Counted from the stretch's first letter, positions 43,430 through 52,850 are shown. The stretch is 64,000 nt of DNA from Myxococcota bacterium (GCA_022447545.1 JAKVBI010000014.1:165971-229970); one strand, 5' to 3'. A program made the numbers and translations. Notes: generated from the sequence alone by a model not told the origin.

Positions 43430-44314
43430 ATGAAGATCGGACTTTGCTTTCCCTATACCCAGGAGGACCTCACCCGGGAAAGGACTCTCGAGTGGTTTCG
43501 GCGGGTTGACGAGGGGCCTTTTTCCAGTTTGTCGTGTGGGGAACGAGTGATCGGAACCAGCGTGGACATGAGTGCGACCCTTGCGGCGGCAGCGGCGGTC
43601 ACTCATCGGATCCAGATCGTCCCCTCCCTATATGTTCTGCCCATGCACTCTGCCGTCTGGGTCGCCAAACACGCAGCAACGCTCGATATGTTGTCGGGGG
43701 GCCGGGTCACCGTGACGTTCGGTGTCGGGGGGCGAGCCCACGATTATCGTTGCATGGAGCGCGAAATGGTTCGTCGCTATGCGCGCATGGATGAGCAAGT
43801 GGCCTTGATTCGGCGCGTGTGGAACGGGGAGTTGCCCTTCGAGGGCACTGAAGCTGTGGGGCCACGCCCCGTTCAACCGGGAGGACCGTCCATCCTGGCG
43901 GGATCCATGGGTCCCAAGTCCATCGCGCGTGCAGCTCGTTGGGCCGATGGGGTCTACTCCTGGTCGGGGAACGGGGAACGGGCAGAGATGGCTCAGCAAC
44001 TCGAAAACGTTCGGGCGTCTTGGTCCGAGGCAGGGCGCGAGACAGCGCCGCGCCACGTGGGGGGGTTCTGGTTCAGCCTCGCTCCCGACAGCGCCTCGCG
44101 TCTCGAGCAGTATGTGTACAAGTATCTCAAGGTCATCGGCGATGCGCCCGCCAAGGCCGTGGCCGCGAGTGTCAACCGCTCGACACCTGATGCGGTTCGT
44201 AGGGCGCTGGATGATTACGAGGAGCTGGGCGTCGAGGAGTGCATGCTCAATTCCGCCACCTCAGATCTCGCTGAACTCGACGGCCTGCTGGAGGTGATGG
44301 AAAAACGGGGTTGA
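43430..44314 (+). CDS. LLM class oxidoreductase, F420-type
   Basis: A 294-residue luciferase-like TIM barrel with VAKHAATLDMLSGGRVTVTFGVG, a typical F420-type LLM segment, and a C-terminal VRRALDDYEELGVEECML. It is the third such enzyme in the window but lies outside the catabolic island, divergent from the VOC protein. Its substrate is unknown. A strong hairpin overlaps the stop codon. Confidence 0.87.
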   Translation: MKIGLCFPYTQEDLTRERTLEWFRRVDEGPFSSLSCGERVIGTSVDMSATLAAAAAVTHRIQIVPSLYVLPMHSAVWVAKHAATLDMLSGGRVTVTFGVGGRAHDYRCMEREMVRRYARMDEQVALIRRVWNGELPFEGTEAVGPRPVQPGGPSILAGSMGPKSIARAARWADGVYSWSGNGERAEMAQQLENVRASWSEAGRETAPRHVGGFWFSLAPDSASRLEQYVYKYLKVIGDAPAKAVAASVNRSTPDAVRRALDDYEELGVEECMLNSATSDLAELDGLLEVMEKRG

Positions 44315-44330
44315 GCCGTTCGTCGGCTCA
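44312..44330. terminator. Hairpin between convergent LLM and GGDEF/EAL genes
   Basis: TGAGCCG-TTCGT-CGGCTCA forms a perfect seven-pair stem, starting within the LLM stop codon. It lies between convergent genes and could terminate in either direction, although there is no T-tract. Confidence 0.45.
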
Positions 44331-44360
44331 GAATGAAGAGCTCGAGAGTTCAGCGCGGCT

Positions 44361-46613
44361 CTAACGCGAGGGTGAATCCGGTTCTTTTTCCCGCTCGAGG
44401 AATCGCTCGAGTTGGATCGTGTTGAGAGCTGGGCTGATGAGGTGTCCCTGCATCTCGCCGCAACCGTGCCGGCTGAGGAACTCAGCCTGCTCGAGGCTGT
44501 TGATGCCTTTGGCCACAACGGCATGCCCTAGCCCCTTCGCCATGGAGAGAATCGACGTCAGCACGGGGGATTCGTCGTCCGGCGTCGTAATGGACGAGAC
44601 CAGTTCGTGTTTGAGCTTGATTCGGTGAACGGGGAGTGCGCCATCGGCGTTCAGGGCCGCGTATTCGGGGCCCACGTCGTCGAGGGCAACTCCGATGCCA
44701 AGCTCCCCGAGTCCTTCGAGTATGCCGCCGATTTCTTCATCGCTTCGAACTGGATGTCCTCCGGTGATCTCGATCTCGATCTGATCGGCACCCGCCCCAC
44801 TTTCGGACAGGATTCGTTCGAGATTCGTGAGCCAGTCGTCGCTGCGTAACTCGTTGGGGCTCACATTCACCGACAGGCGGATCGGCCGAAAGCCCGCCTC
44901 TCTCCAGTGAACCGCCAGCGAGCATACCTGTTCGAGTACCCAGTGGCCGAGGTCTCCCATGAGTCCGACCTCTTTGGCGATGGGGATGAATTCGCTCGGC
45001 GGAACCGGGCCCAATTCGCCGTCATCCCATCTCAGCAGAGCTTCGGCGGCGCTCACCGCGGAGCTGCGGCAATCGCGAATGGGTTGGAAGTGGACGCTGA
45101 GTTCGTTGCGCTCGATCGCGCCTTGCAGGCGACTCGCGATCTGGATACCGCGCGCGTACCTCGCGTCCATTGCTGCACAGAAGAATCGGTGGCGCGATGG
45201 GTTTTCGGAGTGGAGGGAGCGCGCAGACTCGTCCGCATGTTCGAGCAGAGTCGCGGCATCCTCTCCATCGAGGGGGGGAATTGCAATTCCGATACTCGGG
45301 CGGAAAAGATGGCTCTCACCCGCGACGTCAAAGGGTTGGGAGAGCTCGCGGGCCAATCGGCTGGCGACGCGGCCGGCGTCCAGAGGCTCGCGGAGTCCAG
45401 ACAACAGCAGGCTGAATCCGTGTTCCTCTCGGTTCGAGATCTGAGCGTCGCAACTGGCTGCAAGAGCATCGGTCACCACGTCGGTGGGGCGGATGCAGCG
45501 TGAAACACGGCGTGCGGTCTGTTGGGCGACACTTTGTTGCCAATCACCGCCCTCTGTGGAGCTGAGTGAGCCGAGGGGTTCGAGGAGAATGGAGAGCAGG
45601 GCGATGTCCCCGTCGTCGGCTCGAAATCGGGAGAGAGTGTCTTGTAGGCAAGCTTCGAAATGCTGGCGTTCGGGCAGGTTCCGAGTGCTGCTGTGGGCCG
45701 GGAGGGCGGGTCCGGCTCGGCCGTGAGAATTCCAGTTCGTTCCCGCGTCTCTGACTGCATTTTCCAGGGCCTGCAACTCGTCGAGATTCGAACCGACCTT
45801 TTTCAGCACTGCTTTCCGGAGTGCTCCGTTGTTGCGGCTTCCTCGCAGCGTTCTTGTCATGCGCTCGATGGGCCGTGTCAATCGGTGAGAGATCCACGCC
45901 GGTGCCAGAAGGGCTCCCGCTGCTGCAGTCAGCATGAGGGTGAGGGTGATCAACAGCAGTGAGGTCGCCCGGTTTCGAATCGTTCGAAGTTCGTGACGCA
46001 ACTCGCGCAGGCTGTTCTCGGTCACTCGAGCAAGATTGGGGGCCAGAGCGTCGTGGAAGAGAGCTTCTGCCGTCTCCAGGGAAGCCAGGGCTTCGGATTC
46101 GCGGCTTCTTCGCGAGAATTCACGGGCTTTCTCGGTAGCCTCGCGGAATGCGGCATAGAGGTCAGATGGGTCCTCGGATCGTCCCGGGTAGCTTCCGGGC
46201 CCACCGTCCGAAACCAGTTGAGTCAAAGCCTCCGCACTGACGCCCGTGCCGAGATTCTCTTCAAGATTCCGGTCGCCGGCTTTTCCGTGGGTCCATTCAA
46301 TGGTCTGCATCAATTCGCCCGCGGCGACTCCGGCCAGTCTGCGGCTGGCCGCGGCTCGTAGTAGCGGCTCTCGAATTACAGGGGCGAGCACGAGGCGAGG
46401 GCTCGTCAATGGAAATTCCGAAGAGTGCCCGTCGCCCTTGAGCCAATTCATGAGGTGGGGGATTCCGGTGGGCCTGTTCGAATAGTGGAGTAGAGCACCT
46501 GTCTCGCGAATGAGACCCCACTGTCTGGAGGCCTCGACTGCTGTCAGGCCCAGGCTCAGGCACGAAAGGAGCAGAATTGGTGCGAGTAGGCTGCGGCGGA
46601 GTGAGGAGTCCAT
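44361..46613 (-). CDS. LapD-like membrane protein with HAMP, degenerate GGDEF and degenerate EAL
   Basis: A 750-residue inner-membrane protein. Membrane segments at about 8-25 and 217-238 enclose a periplasmic domain of about 190 residues, followed by a HAMP domain (LTRPIERMTRTL, 245-256). A GGDEF-like region (about 315-480) has REEHGF where GGDEF belongs, so it cannot make c-di-GMP. The EAL region (about 495-745) keeps EALLRW at 524-529, N583, DD at 645-646 and K666, but has ITGG for ITE, and AKGIN for AEGVE at 701-705, so hydrolysis is unlikely. That combination and order are those of LapD, a c-di-GMP receptor that controls giant adhesins in pseudomonads. It is divergent from the adhesin-export operon. 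Start ATG 46613 follows GGGGGA. Confidence 0.85.
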   Translation of the reverse strand: MDSSLRRSLLAPILLLSCLSLGLTAVEASRQWGLIRETGALLHYSNRPTGIPHLMNWLKGDGHSSEFPLTSPRLVLAPVIREPLLRAAASRRLAGVAAGELMQTIEWTHGKAGDRNLEENLGTGVSAEALTQLVSDGGPGSYPGRSEDPSDLYAAFREATEKAREFSRRSRESEALASLETAEALFHDALAPNLARVTENSLRELRHELRTIRNRATSLLLITLTLMLTAAAGALLAPAWISHRLTRPIERMTRTLRGSRNNGALRKAVLKKVGSNLDELQALENAVRDAGTNWNSHGRAGPALPAHSSTRNLPERQHFEACLQDTLSRFRADDGDIALLSILLEPLGSLSSTEGGDWQQSVAQQTARRVSRCIRPTDVVTDALAASCDAQISNREEHGFSLLLSGLREPLDAGRVASRLARELSQPFDVAGESHLFRPSIGIAIPPLDGEDAATLLEHADESARSLHSENPSRHRFFCAAMDARYARGIQIASRLQGAIERNELSVHFQPIRDCRSSAVSAAEALLRWDDGELGPVPPSEFIPIAKEVGLMGDLGHWVLEQVCSLAVHWREAGFRPIRLSVNVSPNELRSDDWLTNLERILSESGAGADQIEIEITGGHPVRSDEEIGGILEGLGELGIGVALDDVGPEYAALNADGALPVHRIKLKHELVSSITTPDDESPVLTSILSMAKGLGHAVVAKGINSLEQAEFLSRHGCGEMQGHLISPALNTIQLERFLEREKEPDSPSR

Positions 46614-46913
46614 GCGTGCAGTTCCCCCGGATCGGCCGGGTTTTGGATTTCCCACGAAGGGTTTTCGACGTCGTTCGCATCGGCGTGACGGTGCACTTGG
46701 TTGAATTCTGGAAGATTGTTTTCGCAAAAATGGGATTTCTTGCCGCTCGATCGCGACGAAATGGCGCCGTTTGCGCGTGTCAGGTGCCGAAGAGCTAAAG
46801 GAGAGGGCCATGAAACGCCGAAATTGGGAAGCAGCAGGAGAATCTCTCCAGCCTGGAGTGCATTTCAACGATCTCGGGAATCCTCCCGCCTGGGTGAATG
46901 GAGACGGGGCCGC
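46614..46913. promoter_or_regulatory. Divergent region between LapD-like gene and export operon
   Basis: Exactly 300 bases separate the two supported starts. A strong AAAGGAGAGGG followed by ATG 46810 lies inside but opens a different frame from the downstream gene. Composition from 46810 onward looks coding, so part of this stretch may be the true 5' end of the next gene (see finding on the G-run). Confidence 0.4.
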
Positions 46914-48680
46914 GTGCTCGAAAGTGTCTCACAGTCGTGGTTGGCTCTACATTGCCAATCGGTTGCTGGTATCCGTCGTGGAGTGGTGGTGTTGGGCGGG
47001 GGAGCCGGAAGCCGCCCCGGCATCGTGGCTCGCTGGCCGGCCGACGGATCGGCCGACGATCTCCTCGATGTGGCGAACTCGGCGCATACCGAGCGACGCG
47101 CAGTGGTTCGCGCGCGATCCACGCGTGGAGGTACCGCGGCTCGGAGTGAAATCGCAGTGCCCTTCGGCACCTCCTCGAATCGTTGGGGAGCCGTGGCGGT
47201 GGAGGTTCTGCATGCCAAGGAGTGGGACTCAGAGCCTTCTTGCAAGAGTATCGTCGATCATCTGACCTCCGGCGCTGCGTGGCTGGAGCGTCTCGCCGGT
47301 GACGTCCACAGCGGGGAGCGACTCTCCAAGACACTGCGTGTATTGGGTGTGGCTCTCGAAGCGAATCGTGTTGCAGATGCAGGTACTGCAGTGGCCACGG
47401 AACTCGCGACACTGCTCCGCTGCGAGCGGGTTTGTGTCGGATTGAAGGCAGGGCGGCGAATACGTGTTCGTTCTCTTTCGCACAGTGCAAGCTTTGATTC
47501 CCGGTCTCCGTTGATCGCCGACGTGCAGGCCGCCATGGAGGAGGCAGCCGATCAGGATTCGACATTGTCGTTTCCCCCGCCTGCCGATTCGCCGCCTCGA
47601 ACTCTGTTGGCTCATGAGGCTCTGACTCGCCAGCACTCCTCCATGTGGGTCGGGACAGTTCCGCTGGTGAGTGAGGGAACGATCAGCGGAGCCATTACCT
47701 TCGAGTACGGAATGTCGGACGCCATGGAGGCAAGTGCGACGACGCTGTGTGAGGACGTTGCGCTCCTGGTGGGTCCGGTGCTCGAGCTCAAGCGAGTCGC
47801 TGGAATGTCGTTGCCCGTTCGGGTGTGGCACTCGATCAAGACGGGGCTGCGGAAGTTTTTCTCAGCGGGAAGTGTTGGGCGGAAACTCGCACTGGTGGCG
47901 GCAATGGCAGCTGTGGGATTTCTGTCTGTGGCAACGGGTCAGTACCGGGTGGGGGCGGACGCGACTATCGAGGGGCGCCTGCAACGCGCGGTGGTTGTCG
48001 GCTTCGAGGCGTACATCGCCGAAGCCAGAGCGCGAGCGGGGGATCTCGTTCAGGAGGGGGAGTTGCTCGCTCGCTTGGACGACCGTGATCTCGTTCTCGA
48101 GCGCCGCCAATGGGTGGGGCGAAAATCGCAGCTCTCTCGCGAGTACCGAGAGGCCTTGGCGGCCCACGACCGGTCACAGGTCAACGTACTGGGCGCGCAG
48201 CTTGAACAGGCGAACGCTCAGCTCGAGTTGGTGGATGCGAATTTGGGTCGCACCCGGATAGAGGCGCCCTTCGAAGGGGTGGTGGTCGAGGGCGATCTAA
48301 GTCAATCCCTCGGGTCTCCGGTATCGCGGGGTGATGTCCTCTTCGAGATTGCCCCCCTGGACGGCTATCGCGTGATTTTGGAGGTCGACGAGCGCGACAT
48401 CGCGGATGTACGGGTGGGGCAACACGGAAAGATCACGCTTTCGGCCCTCCCCAATACGGAGCTTCCGATGACCGTGGACCGAGTCATCCCGGTTTCCGTG
48501 GCTTCCAGCGGGCGCAATGTCTTTCGCGTAGAGGCTCAATTGGATGACCCGATCGATGGCTTGCGGCCCGGAATGGCCGGGGTTGGCAAAGTCGAAATCG
48601 ACCAGCGCAGATGGTTGTGGATCTGGACCCACGATTTGATGAATTGGTTGAGGATCTGGACCTGGTCCTGGTGGCCCTAG
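46914..48680 (+). CDS. GAF-containing HlyD-family periplasmic adaptor
   Basis: A 588-residue protein from the GTG at 46914. N-terminal WLALHCQSVAGIRRGVVVLG and a GAF-like domain (about 140-290) face the cytoplasm. A membrane segment at about 323-342 (GRKLALVAAMAAVGFLSVA) leads to a periplasmic biotinyl-lipoyl/HlyD module with coiled coil (about 355-560; TRIEAPFEGVVVEGDLSQ). It ends with a tryptophan-rich tail. Such adaptors link an inner-membrane machine to an outer-membrane channel; the GAF could sense a small molecule. It is the first gene of the export operon, 24 bases before the M50 fusion. The true start may be ATG 46810 if one base is missing from a G-run near 46906. Confidence 0.85.
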   Translation: MLESVSQSWLALHCQSVAGIRRGVVVLGGGAGSRPGIVARWPADGSADDLLDVANSAHTERRAVVRARSTRGGTAARSEIAVPFGTSSNRWGAVAVEVLHAKEWDSEPSCKSIVDHLTSGAAWLERLAGDVHSGERLSKTLRVLGVALEANRVADAGTAVATELATLLRCERVCVGLKAGRRIRVRSLSHSASFDSRSPLIADVQAAMEEAADQDSTLSFPPPADSPPRTLLAHEALTRQHSSMWVGTVPLVSEGTISGAITFEYGMSDAMEASATTLCEDVALLVGPVLELKRVAGMSLPVRVWHSIKTGLRKFFSAGSVGRKLALVAAMAAVGFLSVATGQYRVGADATIEGRLQRAVVVGFEAYIAEARARAGDLVQEGELLARLDDRDLVLERRQWVGRKSQLSREYREALAAHDRSQVNVLGAQLEQANAQLELVDANLGRTRIEAPFEGVVVEGDLSQSLGSPVSRGDVLFEIAPLDGYRVILEVDERDIADVRVGQHGKITLSALPNTELPMTVDRVIPVSVASSGRNVFRVEAQLDDPIDGLRPGMAGVGKVEIDQRRWLWIWTHDLMNWLRIWTWSWWP

Positions 48681-48704
48681 GTCGGATGCGGGTGCGGTCG
48701 ATCC

Positions 48705-50852
48705 ATGAGTGAATCGCTACTCAGCGCATCCTGGTATCGAGCAGCGGGCCTTCGTCCGCGTTTGCGTAGCCACGTGCGTCTCCATCGGCACGAGTACCGG
48801 GGGCAGTTGTGGTACGTGCTGCGGGATGAGGCGAGCCAGAGCTGTCATCGTCTTTCGTCGACGGCCCATCGGCTGATCGGCTGGATGAATGGTGAGCGAA
48901 CCTGTCAGGCTATCTGGGATTTGTCCGTCGACGAGATGGGTGATGATGCGCCGAGCCAGGATGAGCTGATTCGCCTCTTGGGCGTACTACACACCGCCGA
49001 CGCTCTGGCCTCGGACGTGTCTCCGGATCTGCTCGAAATCTTCAGGAGGCAGAAGCGCCGAGAATCGGGTGAGTTCTGGGGGCGAATCGCTAACCCGTTG
49101 GCGCTTCGCCTGGGCCGCGTGGATCCTGATGAGTTTCTGACCCGCTGGGAGCCACTGGTGCGGCCCCTCTTCACCTGGGTGGCAATGGTCTGCTATGCCG
49201 CCATCGTGGGCACGGCAGGCGTCTTGGCCATGGCTCACTCCACCGAACTGACGGCAGGCGCGATGGATGCTTTGCTCGCACCGCACAACCTGTTGATGCT
49301 CGTGATCGTCTATCCGTTCATGAAGTTGATTCACGAATTGGGGCACGCCTTCGCGGCGAAGACTTGGGGTTGTCAGGTGCGGGAGATCGGCCTGCTCTTC
49401 CTGGTGCTCATGCCCATGCCCTACGTCGATGCGAGTGCGATCTCCGTCATTCCCGAAAAGGGCCGCCGAATGGCGGTGGGTGCGGCCGGCATCGTTGTTG
49501 AGCTGGTGATGGCGGCGCTGGCGTTTTTCGTCTGGTTGAACGTCGAGCCAGGGCTCGTCAGGGCGATCGCATACGACATCATGTGGATCGGTGGCGTCTC
49601 CACGCTTCTATTCAACGGCAACCCACTCCTGAAATTCGACGCCTACTATGTGTTGTCGGATTGGCTGGAAATCCCCAACCTGGGGCAGCGTTCTCAGCAG
49701 TACGTGAAGTACGTGCTCGACCGGCGCATCTTCGGCCTCGAAGGCGTTCGGGATCCGGTTCACGCAAGAGGTGAGCGCCCCTGGCTCTTGTTCTACGGAA
49801 TCACGTCATTCGCCTATCGGCAGTTGGTGGTTTTGGGGATCGCGCTCTTCGTCGCGGGTCAGTTCTTCGTGCTGGGCGTAGCCCTGGCGCTGCTCTCTCT
49901 CTTCACGCAAATCGTCCTGCCATTGTTGCGTGGGATGGGTTCGTTGCTCACGCATCCGCGTTTCGGGAACCGGCGTTTGCGAGCCGTCAGTTTGACGGCT
50001 CTGGCTCTCGCGTTTGTGGCTGGTTTCGTGCTCCGTGTACCCATTCCGCACTGGACCGTGGCCGAAGGCGTGATTTGGCCGCCGGAAAGGGCGCATGTAC
50101 GTGCGGGAGCAGATGGTTTCGTGACTCGTGTGGACATCGAGCCCAGTTCTGTGGTCGCCCCCGGTGAGGTGCTCTTGATCACCAGGGACCCATTGCTCGA
50201 GACCCAGCTCAGATCTCTGAAGGCGAAATTGCGAGAACTCGGAGCTCGACATCATGCACAACGTCGGGTGGATCTCGTTCAGGCCCAGGTCACCTACGAA
50301 GAGATCGTGACCACGAGGGCGGAGCTTGCCCGTGCGCGCGAGGTGGCTGGCGAAGTCGTGATTCGAAGCCCTTCTGCCGGGAGATTCGTGCCCGTTGGAG
50401 ATCAGGACTGGACTGGGCGGTTCGTTCGGAAGGGAGAACTCGTTGGATACATCACGGGTCCCGAAGCTACGACTGTACGCGTAGCCATATCCGAGGACGA
50501 CGTAGCGATGGTGCGGGCGCAGACCCATGGGGTCGAGATGCGTTCGAGCAGTCGACCCGGAGAAATGTCCCTGGCCTCCATCGCGCGTGAAGTGCCGGCT
50601 GCCAGCGATCGTTTGCCGAGCGCGACGCTCGGGGTCTCCGGAGGAGGACTGTGGCCCGTGGATCCTGGCGATCCCGAGGGTGTACAGAGTCTACTTCCGG
50701 TCTTTCAGTTCGATCTAGCCCTTGGCCCTCAGGCTCATTTCACACGCATTGGAGAGAGGGTGCACGTGCGTTTTGACCATGGACGTGAGCCCTTGGCTGC
50801 GCGCCTCGGCCGGTCGTTACGCAGGCTCTTCCTCGGAAAATTCGGAGTCTGA
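48705..50852 (+). CDS. PqqD-like / M50 metalloprotease / HlyD fusion protein
   Basis: A 715-residue membrane protein. Residues about 25-75 (YRGQLWYVLRDEASQSCHRL...GERTCQAIWDL) resemble a PqqD-type peptide-binding domain. A multi-span M50 site-2-protease-like domain follows, with HELGH at 210-214 and NPLLKFDAYY at 306-315 supplying the third zinc ligand D312. A last membrane segment (about 425-444) leads to a periplasmic HlyD-like barrel (about 450-700) with a short coiled coil. It could bind a leader peptide, cut a substrate in the membrane and act as adaptor. It is followed after three bases by the SecA-like gene. Confidence 0.88.
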   Translation: MSESLLSASWYRAAGLRPRLRSHVRLHRHEYRGQLWYVLRDEASQSCHRLSSTAHRLIGWMNGERTCQAIWDLSVDEMGDDAPSQDELIRLLGVLHTADALASDVSPDLLEIFRRQKRRESGEFWGRIANPLALRLGRVDPDEFLTRWEPLVRPLFTWVAMVCYAAIVGTAGVLAMAHSTELTAGAMDALLAPHNLLMLVIVYPFMKLIHELGHAFAAKTWGCQVREIGLLFLVLMPMPYVDASAISVIPEKGRRMAVGAAGIVVELVMAALAFFVWLNVEPGLVRAIAYDIMWIGGVSTLLFNGNPLLKFDAYYVLSDWLEIPNLGQRSQQYVKYVLDRRIFGLEGVRDPVHARGERPWLLFYGITSFAYRQLVVLGIALFVAGQFFVLGVALALLSLFTQIVLPLLRGMGSLLTHPRFGNRRLRAVSLTALALAFVAGFVLRVPIPHWTVAEGVIWPPERAHVRAGADGFVTRVDIEPSSVVAPGEVLLITRDPLLETQLRSLKAKLRELGARHHAQRRVDLVQAQVTYEEIVTTRAELARAREVAGEVVIRSPSAGRFVPVGDQDWTGRFVRKGELVGYITGPEATTVRVAISEDDVAMVRAQTHGVEMRSSSRPGEMSLASIAREVPAASDRLPSATLGVSGGGLWPVDPGDPEGVQSLLPVFQFDLALGPQAHFTRIGERVHVRFDHGREPLAARLGRSLRRLFLGKFGV

Positions 50853-50855
50853 GCG

Positions 50856-52832
50856 GTGGGCCGAGCATTGCGACCGGGAATTGCACACGGAGATTATCCT
50901 GAGCGGACGGGAGAGCGCCGAAGCCGGCTTGATCGTTGGTCGAGATCTGTCTTTGCGGGGGTCCGGCGTAAGCGCGTTCAGTCTGGAATGTTTCGGTTCG
51001 CGGCGAAGGTGCGCAACGTTGGAGAGCCTCTCGCCGAGTTGGGTGACCTCGAATTTCAGGACCGGGTCGAGGCGGTGTGGGCCCGTTTGGGCATGGAGGG
51101 GCTATCACCCGAAGCACTCGTCCAAGCGTTTGCGGTCATTCGAGAAGTAGCCAGGCGCAAGCTTGGAACGCCTCACTATGACGTCCAGCTCGCGGGTGGA
51201 TGGTTGATGGCCCAGGGATATCTCGCCGAAATGCAGACTGGTGAGGGAAAAACCCTGACCGCAACGCTACCCGCTTGTGCGGCGGCCATGGCTGGCATTC
51301 CCGTTCATGTCATTTCCTCCAACGACTATCTGGTCGAACGGGATGCCGAAGAGATGCGGCCGATTTACGAAGGCCTCGGCCTGCGAGTCGGTTTTGCGAT
51401 CGAGAACATGGATCTGAGCGATCGCAGAAAAGCCTATGCGTGCGATGTCACCTATGTGACGAGCAAGGTCGTGACGTTCGACTATCTGCGCGATCGGCTC
51501 CAATCTGCGTCGGGTCGGCGGGGATTGGCTGGACGATTGGAGCGCATCGATGGCCGGACTGCGGGTGAACCCGCCCTGCTGCGCGGATTGTGTTTCGCAC
51601 TCATCGATGAAGCCGACAGCATTCTCGTCGATGAGGCGCGGACGCCTCTGATCATTTCTCGCCCCATGGAATCGACGACGAGCCGGAAGATCTTCAAACG
51701 AGCACTTAGGCTGGCGCAGTCCCTGGAGGAGGGGACGGATTTTCTCGTGGATCACTCTTCTTCTAGCGTGAGAATCACGCCCGGCGGACGGGTCCGACTT
51801 GAGACTCTCGCTCAGCCCCTGGGCGGGGTGTTCAGCGGCCCCAGGCGTCGAGAAGAGTGGGTGGGGCGAGCGTTGACGGCTTGCCACGTCTACCAGCGCG
51901 ATCGCGACTACATGGTGGCGGACGACAAGGTGCAAATCGTCGACGCGCTGACGGGCCGTGCCTCGGCGGATCGGTCATGGGAACAGGGGTTACACCAGCT
52001 GATTGAGCTCAAAGAAGGGTGCACGCTCACGACGCCAAACGAGTCTCTCGCGCGTATCAGTTACCAGCAATTCTTTCGGCGCTATCTGCAATTGGGTGGG
52101 ATGACCGGTACTGCATGGGAGGTTCGGCGAGAGCTGTCTTCCACCTATGAACTCGAAAGCATACGCGTTCCCACTCGAAAGAAGAACCAGCGGCATTCGA
52201 ACGGGGAGTACGTGTTTCGGTCGAGTCGCGAAAAATGGAAATATCTGACTCGAAGGATTCGCGAGTTGCAGGACTCAGGCCGCCCGGTTCTGGTGGGGAC
52301 CTGCTCGATTGCCGAATCCGAAGAGCTGAGCGACCTCCTGCATCAAATCGGTGTGGCACACGAGGTCCTCAACGCGAAGCAGGATGCTCGGGAAGCTTCC
52401 ATCGTTGCGCGAGCGGGTGAAATGGGGCGCGTGACCGTGGCGACCAACATGGCTGGTCGGGGGACCGACATCAAACTTTCCGATGGGATCGCGGAGCAGG
52501 GAGGGTTGCACGTGATTGCGACCCGTAGGTCGGACTCACAGCGTGTCGATCGCCAACTCTTCGGGCGCTGCGGAAGGCAGGGGGATCCGGGGAGCTATGA
52601 GCTGGTGGCGTCGCTCGATGATGAAAACCTGCGGATCTTCCATCGTTCCTGGATGCTTCGGGGCACAAGATCTCTGTTGTGGGGCGATGCTTTCGGAGCC
52701 GTCTTCTCGCGGGCTCTCTTGCGAGGGCCTCAACGTGCCGAAGAGAGGCGTCACGCGCACATGCGCCGCGGTCTCGACCAGATGGAGGAGTATCTGGATC
52801 AGATCCTGGCCTTTTCGGGAATGCGCGAGTAG
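50856..52832 (+). CDS. Shortened SecA-like translocation ATPase
   Basis: A 658-residue SecA paralogue. Helicase motifs are intact: MQTGEGKT at 126-133 (Walker A), LIDEADSILVDEARTPLIIS at 249-268 (Walker B), LGGMTGTA at 413-420, NMAGRGTDI at 531-539, and QLFGRCGRQGDPGS at 567-580. The preprotein-binding region is about 40 residues shorter than in E. coli SecA, and after motif VI only about 65 residues remain, so the helical scaffold/wing and zinc C-terminus are missing. It cannot replace housekeeping SecA (about 900 residues) and is probably dedicated to the neighbouring cargo. GTG at 50856 is three bases after the previous stop; ATG 50988 is an alternative. Confidence 0.92.
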   Translation: MGRALRPGIAHGDYPERTGERRSRLDRWSRSVFAGVRRKRVQSGMFRFAAKVRNVGEPLAELGDLEFQDRVEAVWARLGMEGLSPEALVQAFAVIREVARRKLGTPHYDVQLAGGWLMAQGYLAEMQTGEGKTLTATLPACAAAMAGIPVHVISSNDYLVERDAEEMRPIYEGLGLRVGFAIENMDLSDRRKAYACDVTYVTSKVVTFDYLRDRLQSASGRRGLAGRLERIDGRTAGEPALLRGLCFALIDEADSILVDEARTPLIISRPMESTTSRKIFKRALRLAQSLEEGTDFLVDHSSSSVRITPGGRVRLETLAQPLGGVFSGPRRREEWVGRALTACHVYQRDRDYMVADDKVQIVDALTGRASADRSWEQGLHQLIELKEGCTLTTPNESLARISYQQFFRRYLQLGGMTGTAWEVRRELSSTYELESIRVPTRKKNQRHSNGEYVFRSSREKWKYLTRRIRELQDSGRPVLVGTCSIAESEELSDLLHQIGVAHEVLNAKQDAREASIVARAGEMGRVTVATNMAGRGTDIKLSDGIAEQGGLHVIATRRSDSQRVDRQLFGRCGRQGDPGSYELVASLDDENLRIFHRSWMLRGTRSLLWGDAFGAVFSRALLRGPQRAEERRHAHMRRGLDQMEEYLDQILAFSGMRE

Positions 52833-52850
52833 GCGGGGAGGACGGTTGAA

